Under the pieces are notes generated by a model that had not been told where the DNA came from, did no database searches, and worked only from the letters and a program-made list of their open reading frames with translations. The translations under genes and the position numbers were made by a program. Below are positions 24,913-35,146 of a stretch of DNA of 52,388 nucleotides, piece by piece. The stretch comes from an uncultured Verrucomicrobia subdivision 3 bacterium (lineage in GTDB: Bacteria; Verrucomicrobiota; Verrucomicrobiia; Limisphaerales; UBA8199). The number at the start of each line of letters is the position of its first letter. The stretch's first letter is position 1. Location: positions 1 through 52,388 of the forward strand of contig CAIWMU010000106.1 of the NCBI GenBank assembly GCA_903913865.1, read 5' to 3'.

Positions 24913-24942
24913 TTGTCAATCCCGCCAGCCTCCCCGTATAGT
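24913..24942 (+). promoter_or_regulatory. pyrG promoter (sigma-70 type)
   Basis: TTGTCA (24913-24918), an 18-bp spacer, TATAGT (24937-24942). Five of six positions match in each hexamer. The first purines after it lie in CAACGGGC, so transcription would begin in the G-run at 24947-24949, giving a transcript starting near GGGC and a leader of about 138 nt. Confidence 0.72.
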
Positions 24943-24949
24943 CAACGGG

Positions 24950-25021
24950 CTTGCGGCGAAGTCGCATGCGCAAGGCCGCCAGTGGTTCGGTCATCGAACA
25001 GTTGGCGGCGTTTGCTTTTTT
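24950..25021 (+). terminator. Putative attenuator in the pyrG leader
   Basis: Hairpin 1 (24950-24974) pairs CTTGCG with CGCAAG. Hairpin 2 (24975-25009) pairs GCCGCCA with TGGCGGC and, inside it, GTTCG with CGAAC. It is followed by GTTTGC and a T6 run at 25016-25021, the form of an intrinsic terminator. It lies downstream of the pyrG promoter and 64 bp before the ATG, so transcripts must pass it. It could also end kdsB transcripts. Confidence 0.65.
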
Positions 25022-25061
25022 GGCTGGGACCCTGAATGAGGGCAGCCGGCTCCGCCGTTGA

Positions 25062-26699
<1,638 letters not shown>

Positions 26700-26739
26700 T
26701 TCTCCGATTGCGCGCCCCATCCGGGGGCGCCGTGGCAGC

Positions 26740-28014
26740 ATGACCTACCCCGAAGCCATCCAGTTCCTCTACAGCCTCCGATGGTATGGGACCAAGCTCG
26801 GTCTGGCCAACACCATCCGCCTGGCTGAGTTGGCTGGAAACCCGCAGAACCACCTCCGTTTCATCCATGTGGCTGGCACTAATGGGAAAGGATCGACTTG
26901 TGCCATGCTGGAGAGCATCCACCGGCTTGCGGGTCGCCGTACGGGACTTTTTACATCCCCGCATCTGGTCAGCTTCGGCGAGCGCATCCAGGTGGACCGC
27001 CAACCTATATCCGAGTCAGACATCGTCCGGCTCGTCCGGAAGGTCCAACTCCTGCTGGCCCGCTTTCAGGAGGAGGAACACCCAACCTTTTTTGAGGTCA
27101 TCACCATCATGGCCCTCCTGTATTTTCAGGAGCGGCGGTGCGGGGTTGTCATCTGGGAAACCGGCCTCGGCGGCCGTCTGGATGCGACTAACATCGTCAT
27201 CCCGCTGGCCAGCGTCATCACCAACATCCAGTTTGACCATCAGAAATGGCTCGGAGACACCCTGACGGATATCGCGTCCGAAAAGGCGGGCATCATCAAG
27301 CAGGGTGTTCCCGTCATCACCGCCACGGATGATCCACAGGCTCTGGCGGTTATTGCGGAAGTGGCCCGGTCGCGGTCGGCACCGCTCTTTCGCGTTCCGC
27401 CAGAGGCCGCCGATCAGCCTCCCCTGCGGGATCTGACCCTGTCGCTGCCCGGTCTGCACCAACGCATGAACGCCGCAGTTGCCATCGCAACAATTGATGT
27501 CCTGAAGAACAGGATTCCCGTCCCCGCAGACGTTCTGGTCCAGGGTCTGCGGCAGGTCCACTGGGCCGGGCGGCTGCAGAGAATCCCAATGTCCGGCAAC
27601 CGCACCCTTCTACTCGATGGGGCCCATAATATCGCCGGTGCCCGCATGCTCGCCCGCGCGCTTGCGGCGGAACCACCGGGTCAGCCGATCACTCTGATTC
27701 TTGGCATTTTGGCAGACAAGGACTGGCCGGATATCTGCCGCGCCCTTGCCCCTCTCGTCCATCGCATCCATCTGGTCCCTGTCCATAGCGAGCGCACCGC
27801 CCAGCCGCACGGACTTTCCACACCTTGCCTCGAAGCCAACCCCGCTTTGGTGCTTGTGGAACATGCCTCTCTGGCTGAAGCCCTCAAGGCAGTGGCCCAG
27901 GATGCATTTGTCGTCATCTCCGGTTCCCTCTACCTCGTGGGCGAGGCAATGGAGCTGCTCCAGATCTCCCCGGCCACCACCCAGCCGGAACGCGGACTCA
28001 ACGAGTGGGGGTGA
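26740..28014 (+). CDS. folC: Bifunctional folylpolyglutamate synthase/dihydrofolate synthase
   Basis: 424 residues from the ATG at 26740 (MTYPEAIQFLYSL), chosen because this is the family's usual N-terminus; the frame is open upstream into pyrG. It adds glutamate to dihydropteroate and folates using ATP. Motifs are the P-loop GTNGKGST (46-53), TGLFTSPHLVSFGERI, WETGLGGRLDATN, the FDHQKWLGDTLTDIASEKAGI block, and LLDGAHN before the C-terminal glutamate ligase domain. It lies 40 bp after pyrG. A divergent dihydropteroate synthase-like gene is at 50924-51811. Confidence 0.94.
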   Translation: MTYPEAIQFLYSLRWYGTKLGLANTIRLAELAGNPQNHLRFIHVAGTNGKGSTCAMLESIHRLAGRRTGLFTSPHLVSFGERIQVDRQPISESDIVRLVRKVQLLLARFQEEEHPTFFEVITIMALLYFQERRCGVVIWETGLGGRLDATNIVIPLASVITNIQFDHQKWLGDTLTDIASEKAGIIKQGVPVITATDDPQALAVIAEVARSRSAPLFRVPPEAADQPPLRDLTLSLPGLHQRMNAAVAIATIDVLKNRIPVPADVLVQGLRQVHWAGRLQRIPMSGNRTLLLDGAHNIAGARMLARALAAEPPGQPITLILGILADKDWPDICRALAPLVHRIHLVPVHSERTAQPHGLSTPCLEANPALVLVEHASLAEALKAVAQDAFVVISGSLYLVGEAMELLQISPATTQPERGLNEWG

Positions 28015-28045
28015 GTGCCGCGAATTGACCTCACCCGGCCTTCCT

Positions 28046-28064
28046 GAGCGCCAACGGCGCGCTC
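28046..28064. repeat. REP-like GC palindrome between folC and jetD
   Basis: GAGCGC/GCGCTC arms around a 7-nt centre (28046-28064). They sit in a roughly 200-bp stretch that also contains GGGCTGAAGGCCCG near 28102. Sequences of this kind recur as intergenic palindromes in Planctomycetes and Verrucomicrobia, which I recall from those genomes. Convergent genes end on both sides, so it may also separate transcripts. Confidence 0.45.
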
Positions 28065-28231
28065 CGATGTCAACGGGCGCACGGCCAAAAAATCAATCCG
28101 AGGGCTGAAGGCCCGATCCATCCCGTTCCACACGAATCCATCGCAGGATTCTGGGCCAACCGCACGCCTTCCATGCTCCACACCGTACGAGCCATCGGCC
28201 TATACCCTGCGACGGACTGAATCACGAGGTT

Positions 28232-29365
28232 TCAATCGTAGAATGGCCAATGCTTAAGCGTGGGGCGGCCTAGTGCTTCCTGCTCAAAAGGAATGCGCCC
28301 TGCCTGCATGTGCAATGGTCTAAAAGCCCTGCCGGACCTTTCTCCAAGAACTCGAAAGATATCGAAACCGGCCTCGTCACAGTCTCCGAAATGCCAAAAT
28401 CCCATTTTGGTAGGTAATCGGCTTAAGAGAGTAAGCGTTCCTGATCCGGGATAACTCGTTTGGATGAGGAGGTCGCCGGACTGAAGTTTCGCTAGTTCGT
28501 GAAAAGAGGTTTCATTTTCAACCGTCAGGCAACGTTGCGCGGAGGTAACAAGCCTTTCCGCACGTTCAATGTCTGTTTCAGCCAGACGGAATGCTCCGTG
28601 CAAGCGCCCCAAATCGAGCCATTCGTTGTCTAGTCGGAGCTTTAGAGGGCCGTGAACCAGAGCAAAGCGAGGGTTGGGAAGAATATTCAAATCGTCCAAA
28701 GTGGAGATTTGCCCGTTGGTTACCGCCTCTAAAAGTCGCCCCAACTTACCGCGTAGCTTGTCGCGAAACACACCATCTCGATCCGATGTGGCAAGCGACT
28801 CGAGTGTCTTGGAATCACCGCACAGGACACAACTGGTAAACCGCACCAACGACTCACCTTCCCAAGCAAGCAATCGAGGCAGGAGCGCCAGCAACTTCTC
28901 GTTATCCGCGCTCGGGTGGCGGTCAAATGGTTCAACCGACTTTCCTGCGAGTGCTGCTGCCCGCATTCTCTCGCACCAGGCCTTCCATCCTTCACGCCAG
29001 CGTGCCAACATTTCATGCGCGGCCGCATCAGCAAATTGTCTAGCTAGAGCGTCTCGAACCGATTTGGGGGAACTTCGGCCAAGAAAATCAAACAGGCATG
29101 CCTCGGCGGCTGGGGAGAATCGCACTTGATGCAGCGACGCACGATCCCGCTTGTGGAGCGGTTCGAGCTTTAGGATTCCCGCTTGTTCGGCTTCGCGAAG
29201 CTGTTGCTCCGCCACTGCCCGCGAGTCGCCTTCGACAGCGCCGGCATCGTGCAACAAGTCCTCCACATCCAACAACACATCACGGTTGAACTCGCCTGTT
29301 CGACCGGCCAATCTCCGTTCGTAGTGGCGCGCGAGTGCTTCGAGAACGGGTGGGGGATGTTTCAT
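28232..29365 (-). CDS. jetD: Wadjet system protein JetD (Toprim nuclease subunit)
   Basis: 377 residues. The N-terminal two thirds is a helical and winged-helix-like region. The C-terminal third is a Toprim-like fold as in topoisomerase VI/Spo11-related JetD: the first acidic residue is in LTVENETSFHEL (about 279-283) and the DxD is in FWHFGDCDEAGFDIF (about 325-333). JetD is the nuclease that cuts circular plasmid DNA held by the JetABC SMC complex. It starts 2 bp after jetC on the same strand and is the last gene of the operon. All expected catalytic acidic residues appear present, so it is probably active. Confidence 0.85.
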   Translation of the reverse strand: MKHPPPVLEALARHYERRLAGRTGEFNRDVLLDVEDLLHDAGAVEGDSRAVAEQQLREAEQAGILKLEPLHKRDRASLHQVRFSPAAEACLFDFLGRSSPKSVRDALARQFADAAAHEMLARWREGWKAWCERMRAAALAGKSVEPFDRHPSADNEKLLALLPRLLAWEGESLVRFTSCVLCGDSKTLESLATSDRDGVFRDKLRGKLGRLLEAVTNGQISTLDDLNILPNPRFALVHGPLKLRLDNEWLDLGRLHGAFRLAETDIERAERLVTSAQRCLTVENETSFHELAKLQSGDLLIQTSYPGSGTLTLLSRLPTKMGFWHFGDCDEAGFDIFRVLGERSGRAFRPLHMQAGRIPFEQEALGRPTLKHWPFYD

Positions 29366-29367
29366 GG

Positions 29368-32300
29368 CTATCTGGACATCAGTCGGCGCGCGTCATCCGA
29401 ATCGCGCGCGAGGCTGACAGGAATGTTTCGTATCTCAGTTCGTTTGCCCAGGCGGCGTTCCTCTTTCGACACCACCACCAGCCAGTCGCAGTGCTCGAAG
29501 GCGTAGGGAATGTTGCCCGTACTCATGGAGAACACGCCCTGGAGGTCAAAGGCTTTCAGCGCCGTAATGCAGTCTTTGATCCGCTCACCGCTCAGCTTCG
29601 AGAACGCTTCGTCAATCGGCACGAGGCCCAGCGACGGCTCGGGTTTGCGCGAACTGTAACGCCGATACGCGCGCAGGTAGCTGGCAAGAATGGCAATGAA
29701 GTAAGGTGACTGGTTTTCGCCGCCGCTGAACTTTCCGGAATGCCGGTCAACGCTCGTCTTGCGACCGTCGGCTTCCACGACCTCCATGTCGTATTCGTAG
29801 TAATGGCGATAATCGAGCAGCCGCGCGGCTTCCGCACCGTCGGGTGTTTCGGTGAGGGTCTTGAGGAAGTGATTGATGGCGTCGCGGAAACGCTGGTCAG
29901 CGGAAGCGAAGAACAAGTCGTCTTCGCGGGCAATAGCGCTGGCTTCCAATAATTCGTGGTAAAGCTGGTAGTCAGGATTGCGCCGGTAACGCAGTTCATA
30001 GGTGTTCGTGCCGATAGGACGTTTCTTGAGGGCGGTGTTGAGCAAACCCACAAGGTTGACGACCTCTTGCAGCGCGCTGTGAAGCTTCTCAAGGACTTGA
30101 GTGCGGAATAGCTTTTCCCAATTCTTCCGCTCGCGTTCAGCCTTGGACCGGTACTCGGGAATCTCGCTTTCCTCCAGCTTGGCCAGTTGCTTGGCGTGCG
30201 CTTCGTTGTTGTCCGCTTCAACGGGCAGCTCGTCAAACTTGGAATGAGCGGCGGCCAGTTCGCGTCGCTTGGCTTTCAAGTCACTAGACGTTTCGCCTTC
30301 TTCGCGGTCGCAGCGGTGGAACATCGAACCAAATTCGCCTGCCGCGACATCTTTGGCCGGAAGCCGATTGAGCACCTCGCTTCGCAACTCCTCCAATCGC
30401 TTCAGCCACTGCGAGATGTCGGTCTCGTTCCGGATCTCTTCACACTTCTCCGACAACCTACCGACTTCAGTGCGCGCGGCTGCAACCTGGGTTGCGAGCC
30501 GCCGCACTTCGGCGCGTTTCTCGCTGCGATCAAGCGTGCGACGTTCTTCCTCCATCACCTTCAAGTTTGCTTCTAGATTTGCCTGGTCGTTCGCCAGTTC
30601 GTCAAATCTTGAGCGATCAATGCGGTTGAGTTTGGAGATGTTGTCTTTCAACTCGGCCTGGAGTTTAGGCAACTCCTGGGCGCGCGCCAAATCCTGATAA
30701 AGGCTCGGTGCAATCTCGAAATGCTCGCGCCAGCCGTCATTGAGGGACTTCAAAGCGCGTTCGACCGGGGACAGCTTGCGTTCTTCGTTTGCCAGGTCCT
30801 CCGCCTGCTTTTCCTTCCACACGCGCTGTTGCTCCAGACCCTTTTGGCCAACGAATGGATTGCCGTCGTAAAATCGTGAACGTTCGACAAACGCGCCCCG
30901 CAGCATGAAGCCGTCCGGCAGGATGGCGAAATCATGGTCGCGGATTTCCTCTCGCCGCTCGACGCACATCAGGTTTCCGAACGCTTCGCTAATGACGGAC
31001 TCCGCGACAGGGTGGCTGGGCTTCAACTTCTCCGCGAGCGAGCCGGGCCGCACTGTCTTCCGACGTTGCAACGCTTTCGACGGATTGACAAGGGACTCCC
31101 GGCTCGCCTCGCCCCCGAGTTCGGATGGTTTAAGGGCATGATAAAGCTTCTCCGCTTGTTCATAATGTTCGGTCGCCACAACGACAGCAAACTTGCGAGT
31201 GAACGCAACCTCGATGGCGGGTCGCCAGCGTTCGTCTGCGACTTCGCATAATTCACGCAGGTGTCGCGCCGGCAAATCTGCGCCTCGCCCGAGCAGGCTG
31301 TTGTTCAGGGCGTCCAGCAGTCGGGTCGAAAACGGTAGCTTGCCCACTTTGAGAGCTGCAATTTCGTCGCGAAGCTGGCCCAGTTGCTGGCGGATTTCGC
31401 CAAGGCGCTTGATAGTCTGCCCAGCGGCGCGACTGGCGGCAGCGGCAGCGTTCTGCGCAGCGGTGCTCAAAGCGGGAAGAGCTTCGCCTGCTTTGCCAAC
31501 GCCTCCATCGGCCACCGCTTGGATGGCTCGTTCAACAGTGTTGAGCGGTGCGGCGTCCAGTTCCAATGGCAATGCGCGAAGCTCCTTCAGCCACGACCGG
31601 GCGTTACGAAGGCGATTCGCCAGTGCGTCATCCAGCGATTTGCCAATGCCGCTAAATTTGCTGATTTGGTGCGTGAGTTCGGAATTGTGTCCCTTGATGA
31701 ACTTGTAAAGCTTCCCCTCCGGTGTTTCGCCGATGAGTGCATCAATCTTTTTCGATTCAGCGCGTCCACGCTCGATTAGTTCAACCAGTTCCGCCAAGCG
31801 CTTTTCTTCGCCCGAATTCTCTGTTTTGAGATTTGTGAGCCGCGTTTCATCGGCTTGAAGCTGTTCGGCGGCATGTTCATGCCGGAGTTGCGCTTCGAGA
31901 AAACGGGCCAATGTGCGGTCGCGCCGAAGTCCCATCAGGCGCGTGAAGGTATCGCGAATGGCTTTGAGCTTTTCAAACTGGTCGTTCAGATCGTTCAGGT
32001 CGCGTTCGTAGCCGAGAAACGTGCGATAGCTGGCCGTCACGTCGCTCACGTCCAGTTTGTCGGCGGGCAGAATGAAGTTGCGCGCAAAATCATTGAAACT
32101 CTTCAGGAACGTAAACGACATTGCCGTGGGCAGCAGGGCGCGGAGCACGGCACGGTCGAAGTTCAAGTGGGTTGGTTGCGCCATGTCGCGCAGATACGCG
32201 TCCAGACCTTCGGGATACAGCCGGCCCTCACGCGATTCGGCGAAAGCCTTGAACGCCGGATAATCGAGCGGGCGTTTGTCAGGATGAAGAAAATCGCCGC

Positions 32301-32718
32301 GTGTCAGGGCGGCAGGAATGAAGAACGGCGTGACCTTTCCGTGCGCCTCCGCCGCACTGATGAATTCGATCCTCAAGCCCCAGGTCTCCGCCCGCTTGCC
32401 ATTCGGCCAGGTGAACTCCAGCGCCACATAGGTGATGGCACTCTGCCGCATGTATTTGTCCACGCCGCCTTCGTCATCCTTGAGGTCGCCCAAGGAATAG
32501 CCCTTGAGTGAGCGGTCGGAACGGTCGCCCGTGGCGGATTGATTGAAGCGAACGAGACGTTGGTCGCCGACGAGAACAAGCTGCACCAGATCCATCAAAA
32601 TGGATTTGCCCGAGCCAGTGACACCAGCCAGCAACAGATTACCCTCCACGGGAATGCTATCCTTGTAGCCGTACCAGTTGAGGGCATGGATGCGGGTAAG
32701 GCGGATCGTGCGGCTCAT
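29368..32718 (-). CDS. jetC: Wadjet system protein JetC (SMC/MukB-like ATPase)
   Basis: 1116 residues. An N-terminal ATPase half has Walker A GVTGSGKS (about 32-39) after HALNWYGYKDSI. A long coiled-coil region rich in Glu/Lys/Arg/Leu follows (roughly 250-450 and 620-860) with a hinge-like middle (DLPARHLRELCEVADERW). The C-terminal ATPase half has the signature SGGENQSPYF (about 994) and Walker B LGLVPIDEAF (about 1030). This is the motor of the Wadjet condensin complex, which extrudes DNA loops to detect small circular plasmids. It overlaps jetB by 4 bp and is followed 2 bp later by jetD. The size matches family members. Confidence 0.9.
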   Translation of the reverse strand: MSRTIRLTRIHALNWYGYKDSIPVEGNLLLAGVTGSGKSILMDLVQLVLVGDQRLVRFNQSATGDRSDRSLKGYSLGDLKDDEGGVDKYMRQSAITYVALEFTWPNGKRAETWGLRIEFISAAEAHGKVTPFFIPAALTRGDFLHPDKRPLDYPAFKAFAESREGRLYPEGLDAYLRDMAQPTHLNFDRAVLRALLPTAMSFTFLKSFNDFARNFILPADKLDVSDVTASYRTFLGYERDLNDLNDQFEKLKAIRDTFTRLMGLRRDRTLARFLEAQLRHEHAAEQLQADETRLTNLKTENSGEEKRLAELVELIERGRAESKKIDALIGETPEGKLYKFIKGHNSELTHQISKFSGIGKSLDDALANRLRNARSWLKELRALPLELDAAPLNTVERAIQAVADGGVGKAGEALPALSTAAQNAAAAASRAAGQTIKRLGEIRQQLGQLRDEIAALKVGKLPFSTRLLDALNNSLLGRGADLPARHLRELCEVADERWRPAIEVAFTRKFAVVVATEHYEQAEKLYHALKPSELGGEASRESLVNPSKALQRRKTVRPGSLAEKLKPSHPVAESVISEAFGNLMCVERREEIRDHDFAILPDGFMLRGAFVERSRFYDGNPFVGQKGLEQQRVWKEKQAEDLANEERKLSPVERALKSLNDGWREHFEIAPSLYQDLARAQELPKLQAELKDNISKLNRIDRSRFDELANDQANLEANLKVMEEERRTLDRSEKRAEVRRLATQVAAARTEVGRLSEKCEEIRNETDISQWLKRLEELRSEVLNRLPAKDVAAGEFGSMFHRCDREEGETSSDLKAKRRELAAAHSKFDELPVEADNNEAHAKQLAKLEESEIPEYRSKAERERKNWEKLFRTQVLEKLHSALQEVVNLVGLLNTALKKRPIGTNTYELRYRRNPDYQLYHELLEASAIAREDDLFFASADQRFRDAINHFLKTLTETPDGAEAARLLDYRHYYEYDMEVVEADGRKTSVDRHSGKFSGGENQSPYFIAILASYLRAYRRYSSRKPEPSLGLVPIDEAFSKLSGERIKDCITALKAFDLQGVFSMSTGNIPYAFEHCDWLVVVSKEERRLGKRTEIRNIPVSLARDSDDARRLMSR

Positions 32719-33383
32719 TCGTCTTTGTCTCCTTCGTCGTCATCGGCGACTGGGGCTGCACTCTCGCTTGCTTCCTTGGCCGCCACCAAATACCGCTCGG
32801 CGTTCTTGTTCCATTCTTCAATGCTCTGGAATGGGATGACCCGCTTGAGAGTTGGGAAAATCTCGATGATCGAGCGCTCCAGCGCGTTGTCGGCCGAAAA
32901 GCGCAACAGGTTCTTGCGCTGGGCCAGCGAAAGGATTTCGCGTAACCGCGTGGGGCTGGGTTGGAACTTCTTCAATGGCTCAAACTTGGCGGCGAGCGAA
33001 TCGTTGAGTTGTTGCGCGGTCAATCGCACCGGCGGCGTCTCTCCCCGGTCGCGAATCGCGGTGTCGAACTCATACCAAAGTGTCAGCAGCACGAGCGTGG
33101 CATCGAGTTTGAGGCGGAGCAAGAATGTGGCGCTCTGCGGCACGGCTTGCACCGTGCGATCCGGATGTTCCCAATGCAGCTTGAGATCAAGGAGGCCGGC
33201 AAATTCATCCACCCAGGGGCGATTTTGATAACACCAGTGGTAAAGGTCAGTCTGGGCGGGTTCGAGCCCGAGAATTGAACCATGCGCCATCAGTCGGCGA
33301 AGCGCTTCGCCCAAACGTTCGCGATCGTGTGGTTGCAGCCGCGAAAGCAGGCCGTTGGAATTGGATGTTTCGTGGTCGCTCAT
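32715..33383 (-). CDS. jetB: Wadjet system protein JetB (MukE-like, DUF4194-type)
   Basis: 222 residues, mostly helical, ending in an acidic tail (DDDEGDKDE). It has the two winged-helix character of MukE/DUF4194 kleisin-associated subunits: LGEALRRLMAHGSILGLEPAQTD near the N-terminus and LREILSLAQRKNLLRF in the second half. It overlaps jetA by 4 bp (33380-33383) and jetC by 4 bp (32715-32718), so all three SMC-complex subunits are translationally coupled. Identification rests more on position and size than on a catalytic motif. Confidence 0.8.
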   Translation of the reverse strand: MSDHETSNSNGLLSRLQPHDRERLGEALRRLMAHGSILGLEPAQTDLYHWCYQNRPWVDEFAGLLDLKLHWEHPDRTVQAVPQSATFLLRLKLDATLVLLTLWYEFDTAIRDRGETPPVRLTAQQLNDSLAAKFEPLKKFQPSPTRLREILSLAQRKNLLRFSADNALERSIIEIFPTLKRVIPFQSIEEWNKNAERYLVAAKEASESAAPVADDDEGDKDE

Positions 33384-34834
33384 TTCTTCACCAACGTGAA
33401 CCGCTCGATGCGGTATTGAAGCTTGGCATCAAAGTCCCCGGTGTCCGCCTCTGACTCCCGGCGCGGCACTTGAACCTCGAAGCACGCGTCTGCCGACTGC
33501 GCGTGCAACAGGCAGGCGATGAGGTCGGCCACATCTTCGTCGTTGTGAACGTGCTGACGGAGCAGTTCATCTGAACTCCAGGTCGTGCCACTTTTGCCGG
33601 GCAGCGCGGCAATGAAATGATTTGCGCGACTGACAGTAAGCGAATCGCGCAGGTTACTTTCCAACTGCGCCAATGCGCGGTCGGCATAGCGCGGATCTTC
33701 ATCTTCGAGCGGTTCGATTTCTCCCGCCGCCCGTCGCAGGCGCGGCGTGTAGAGCGATTCCAATCCGCCAAGAATTCGGGCGTCATGCAGAGCCAGCGCC
33801 GCAAACTCCAGGGCCAACGCGTCAATATCGGTTACGCGCCAGCCGGAGAAATGCTGGTTCAGCGTCTCGAACAAAGTCTGCACGCGCGCGCGATTTTCAC
33901 TCGTGGTTTCCTGCAAATAGCGGAAACGTGCTTGGGAACGCCGGGCGAATTCCGCTGTCCGGCGGTCAATGGTGTCGGCCAGCGGTTCAATCTGCTGGAG
34001 CATTTCCTCCAGTTCATTGACTCGCAGCCGCACCCGGGACATCGCTTCCTCCGCCGAAAGTGCTGGCTCACGCCGCATGACTTCCGACTGCATTTTCGTC
34101 AGAAGATCCGCATGGCTTGAGAGGCTTTCGAGCGCGCGGTGCGTTTCCGAAAGTCTCGTGGGCAAACGGGAATGGACCAGTTGCGCGTAACAAGTGCGGC
34201 CAATTCGCTCGGCGAATTGATCGTAAAGCAGCGCCAGATTTTCCTTGAGCGAAGTGGCGGCGAGTTGCTGTTTCGTGTGGCGTTCGATGGACTTTTGCAT
34301 GCTGCGCAATTCAGCGAGGCCCGCCTGGAGGTTGGCGACGCAGGTTTCGACCTGCGCCCACGGGTCTTCATGCAACGCATCGAGGTTGACCTCACCGCCG
34401 CGTGAGAGCGTGGCGCAGACATTGACCAGTTTGTCGGAAAAAACCGCCGCTTCGGGAAACGCGATGCGCCGCAGTGCATGAAGAAGGACTGTCCCATTCG
34501 GGTCGAAGAAAACCAGTCGCTGCCAGTCGGAGCGCTCCTCTTCTTGCAACCAACCGGAGGCGCGCAAGGTGTCGAGCACGGCTCGTGCTCGCTCGCGATT
34601 GCTCGTGGCAGCCGAAATCAGTTCATCATCTGTCCCTGTCAAATCTCCATGCTGCTCGACCACTTGTTCAACCAATGCCAGGGCCTCCGCGCGGTCGAGG
34701 CCCTGATTTCGCTGGCTCGCCTCGCGCTCCAACGAGTCCAGCGCGTCTACATAAAGGCGCGCCAACGGCCCAGCGAGCAGCCGGAAAAAATCCGGTCGCA
34801 CTTCGCAAAAAAGTTGAGCTGCCAGCACGGTCAT
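33380..34834 (-). CDS. jetA: Wadjet system protein JetA (kleisin-like, probably type III)
   Basis: 484 residues. The start LFCEVRPDFFRLLAGPLARLY (in part) and the long helical, coiled-coil body (IEPLADTIDRRTAEFARRS, for example) fit the JetA kleisin-like subunit. Together with a DUF4194-like JetB this favours the type III set over type I (DUF3375) or type II (DUF2398); that subtype call is from memory and uncertain. It bridges the JetC heads. It is first in the four-gene operon, with GGAG just before the ATG at 34834 and a perfect inverted repeat at 34855-34879 in the presumed promoter region. Confidence 0.82.
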   Translation of the reverse strand: MTVLAAQLFCEVRPDFFRLLAGPLARLYVDALDSLEREASQRNQGLDRAEALALVEQVVEQHGDLTGTDDELISAATSNRERARAVLDTLRASGWLQEEERSDWQRLVFFDPNGTVLLHALRRIAFPEAAVFSDKLVNVCATLSRGGEVNLDALHEDPWAQVETCVANLQAGLAELRSMQKSIERHTKQQLAATSLKENLALLYDQFAERIGRTCYAQLVHSRLPTRLSETHRALESLSSHADLLTKMQSEVMRREPALSAEEAMSRVRLRVNELEEMLQQIEPLADTIDRRTAEFARRSQARFRYLQETTSENRARVQTLFETLNQHFSGWRVTDIDALALEFAALALHDARILGGLESLYTPRLRRAAGEIEPLEDEDPRYADRALAQLESNLRDSLTVSRANHFIAALPGKSGTTWSSDELLRQHVHNDEDVADLIACLLHAQSADACFEVQVPRRESEADTGDFDAKLQYRIERFTLVKK

Positions 34835-35146
34835 TTCTCCAAATGTATTAAAATGGGTAGGACAAATACGGTCCTACCCTCAAAAAAGTATCATGGCAGT
34901 TCCGTTCAGTAAAGAGGATGTGGTTTTTCGTTCAAAACGACAATCTTGGATTCATTCTCGGATTGGATGATTACCCGACCCAGAAGGATTACCGACCTAT
35001 CGCCGTCCAAGCTTGACTGGGGTGGGTTCAAAAGGCTCCAAGTGGTCCTCCGCGTGTAAAAGACCTCAAACAGCCTTCAGCACCCCACAACCGTTCATGG
35101 CTTAAGAAAACTGGTCAATGGGGATGGATGCTGCAAGACTGCGATC
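34835..35146. other. Divergent intergenic region between jetA and the CDF gene
   Basis: About 312 bp without a gene. It is visibly more AT-rich than its surroundings and holds the perfect inverted repeat at 34855-34879. Promoters for the minus-strand Wadjet operon and the plus-strand transporter must lie here; I could not place either with confidence. No mobile-element ends or tRNA are seen. Confidence 0.6.
34855..34879. promoter_or_regulatory. Perfect inverted repeat upstream of the Wadjet operon
   Basis: GGGTAGGAC (34855-34863), a 7-nt centre, GTCCTACCC (34871-34879): nine perfect pairs. The repeat begins 20 bp upstream of the jetA ATG. It could be an operator or an mRNA leader hairpin. 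On minus it is followed by ATTTTAATAC rather than a pure T-run, so a terminator is unlikely. Confidence 0.6.
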
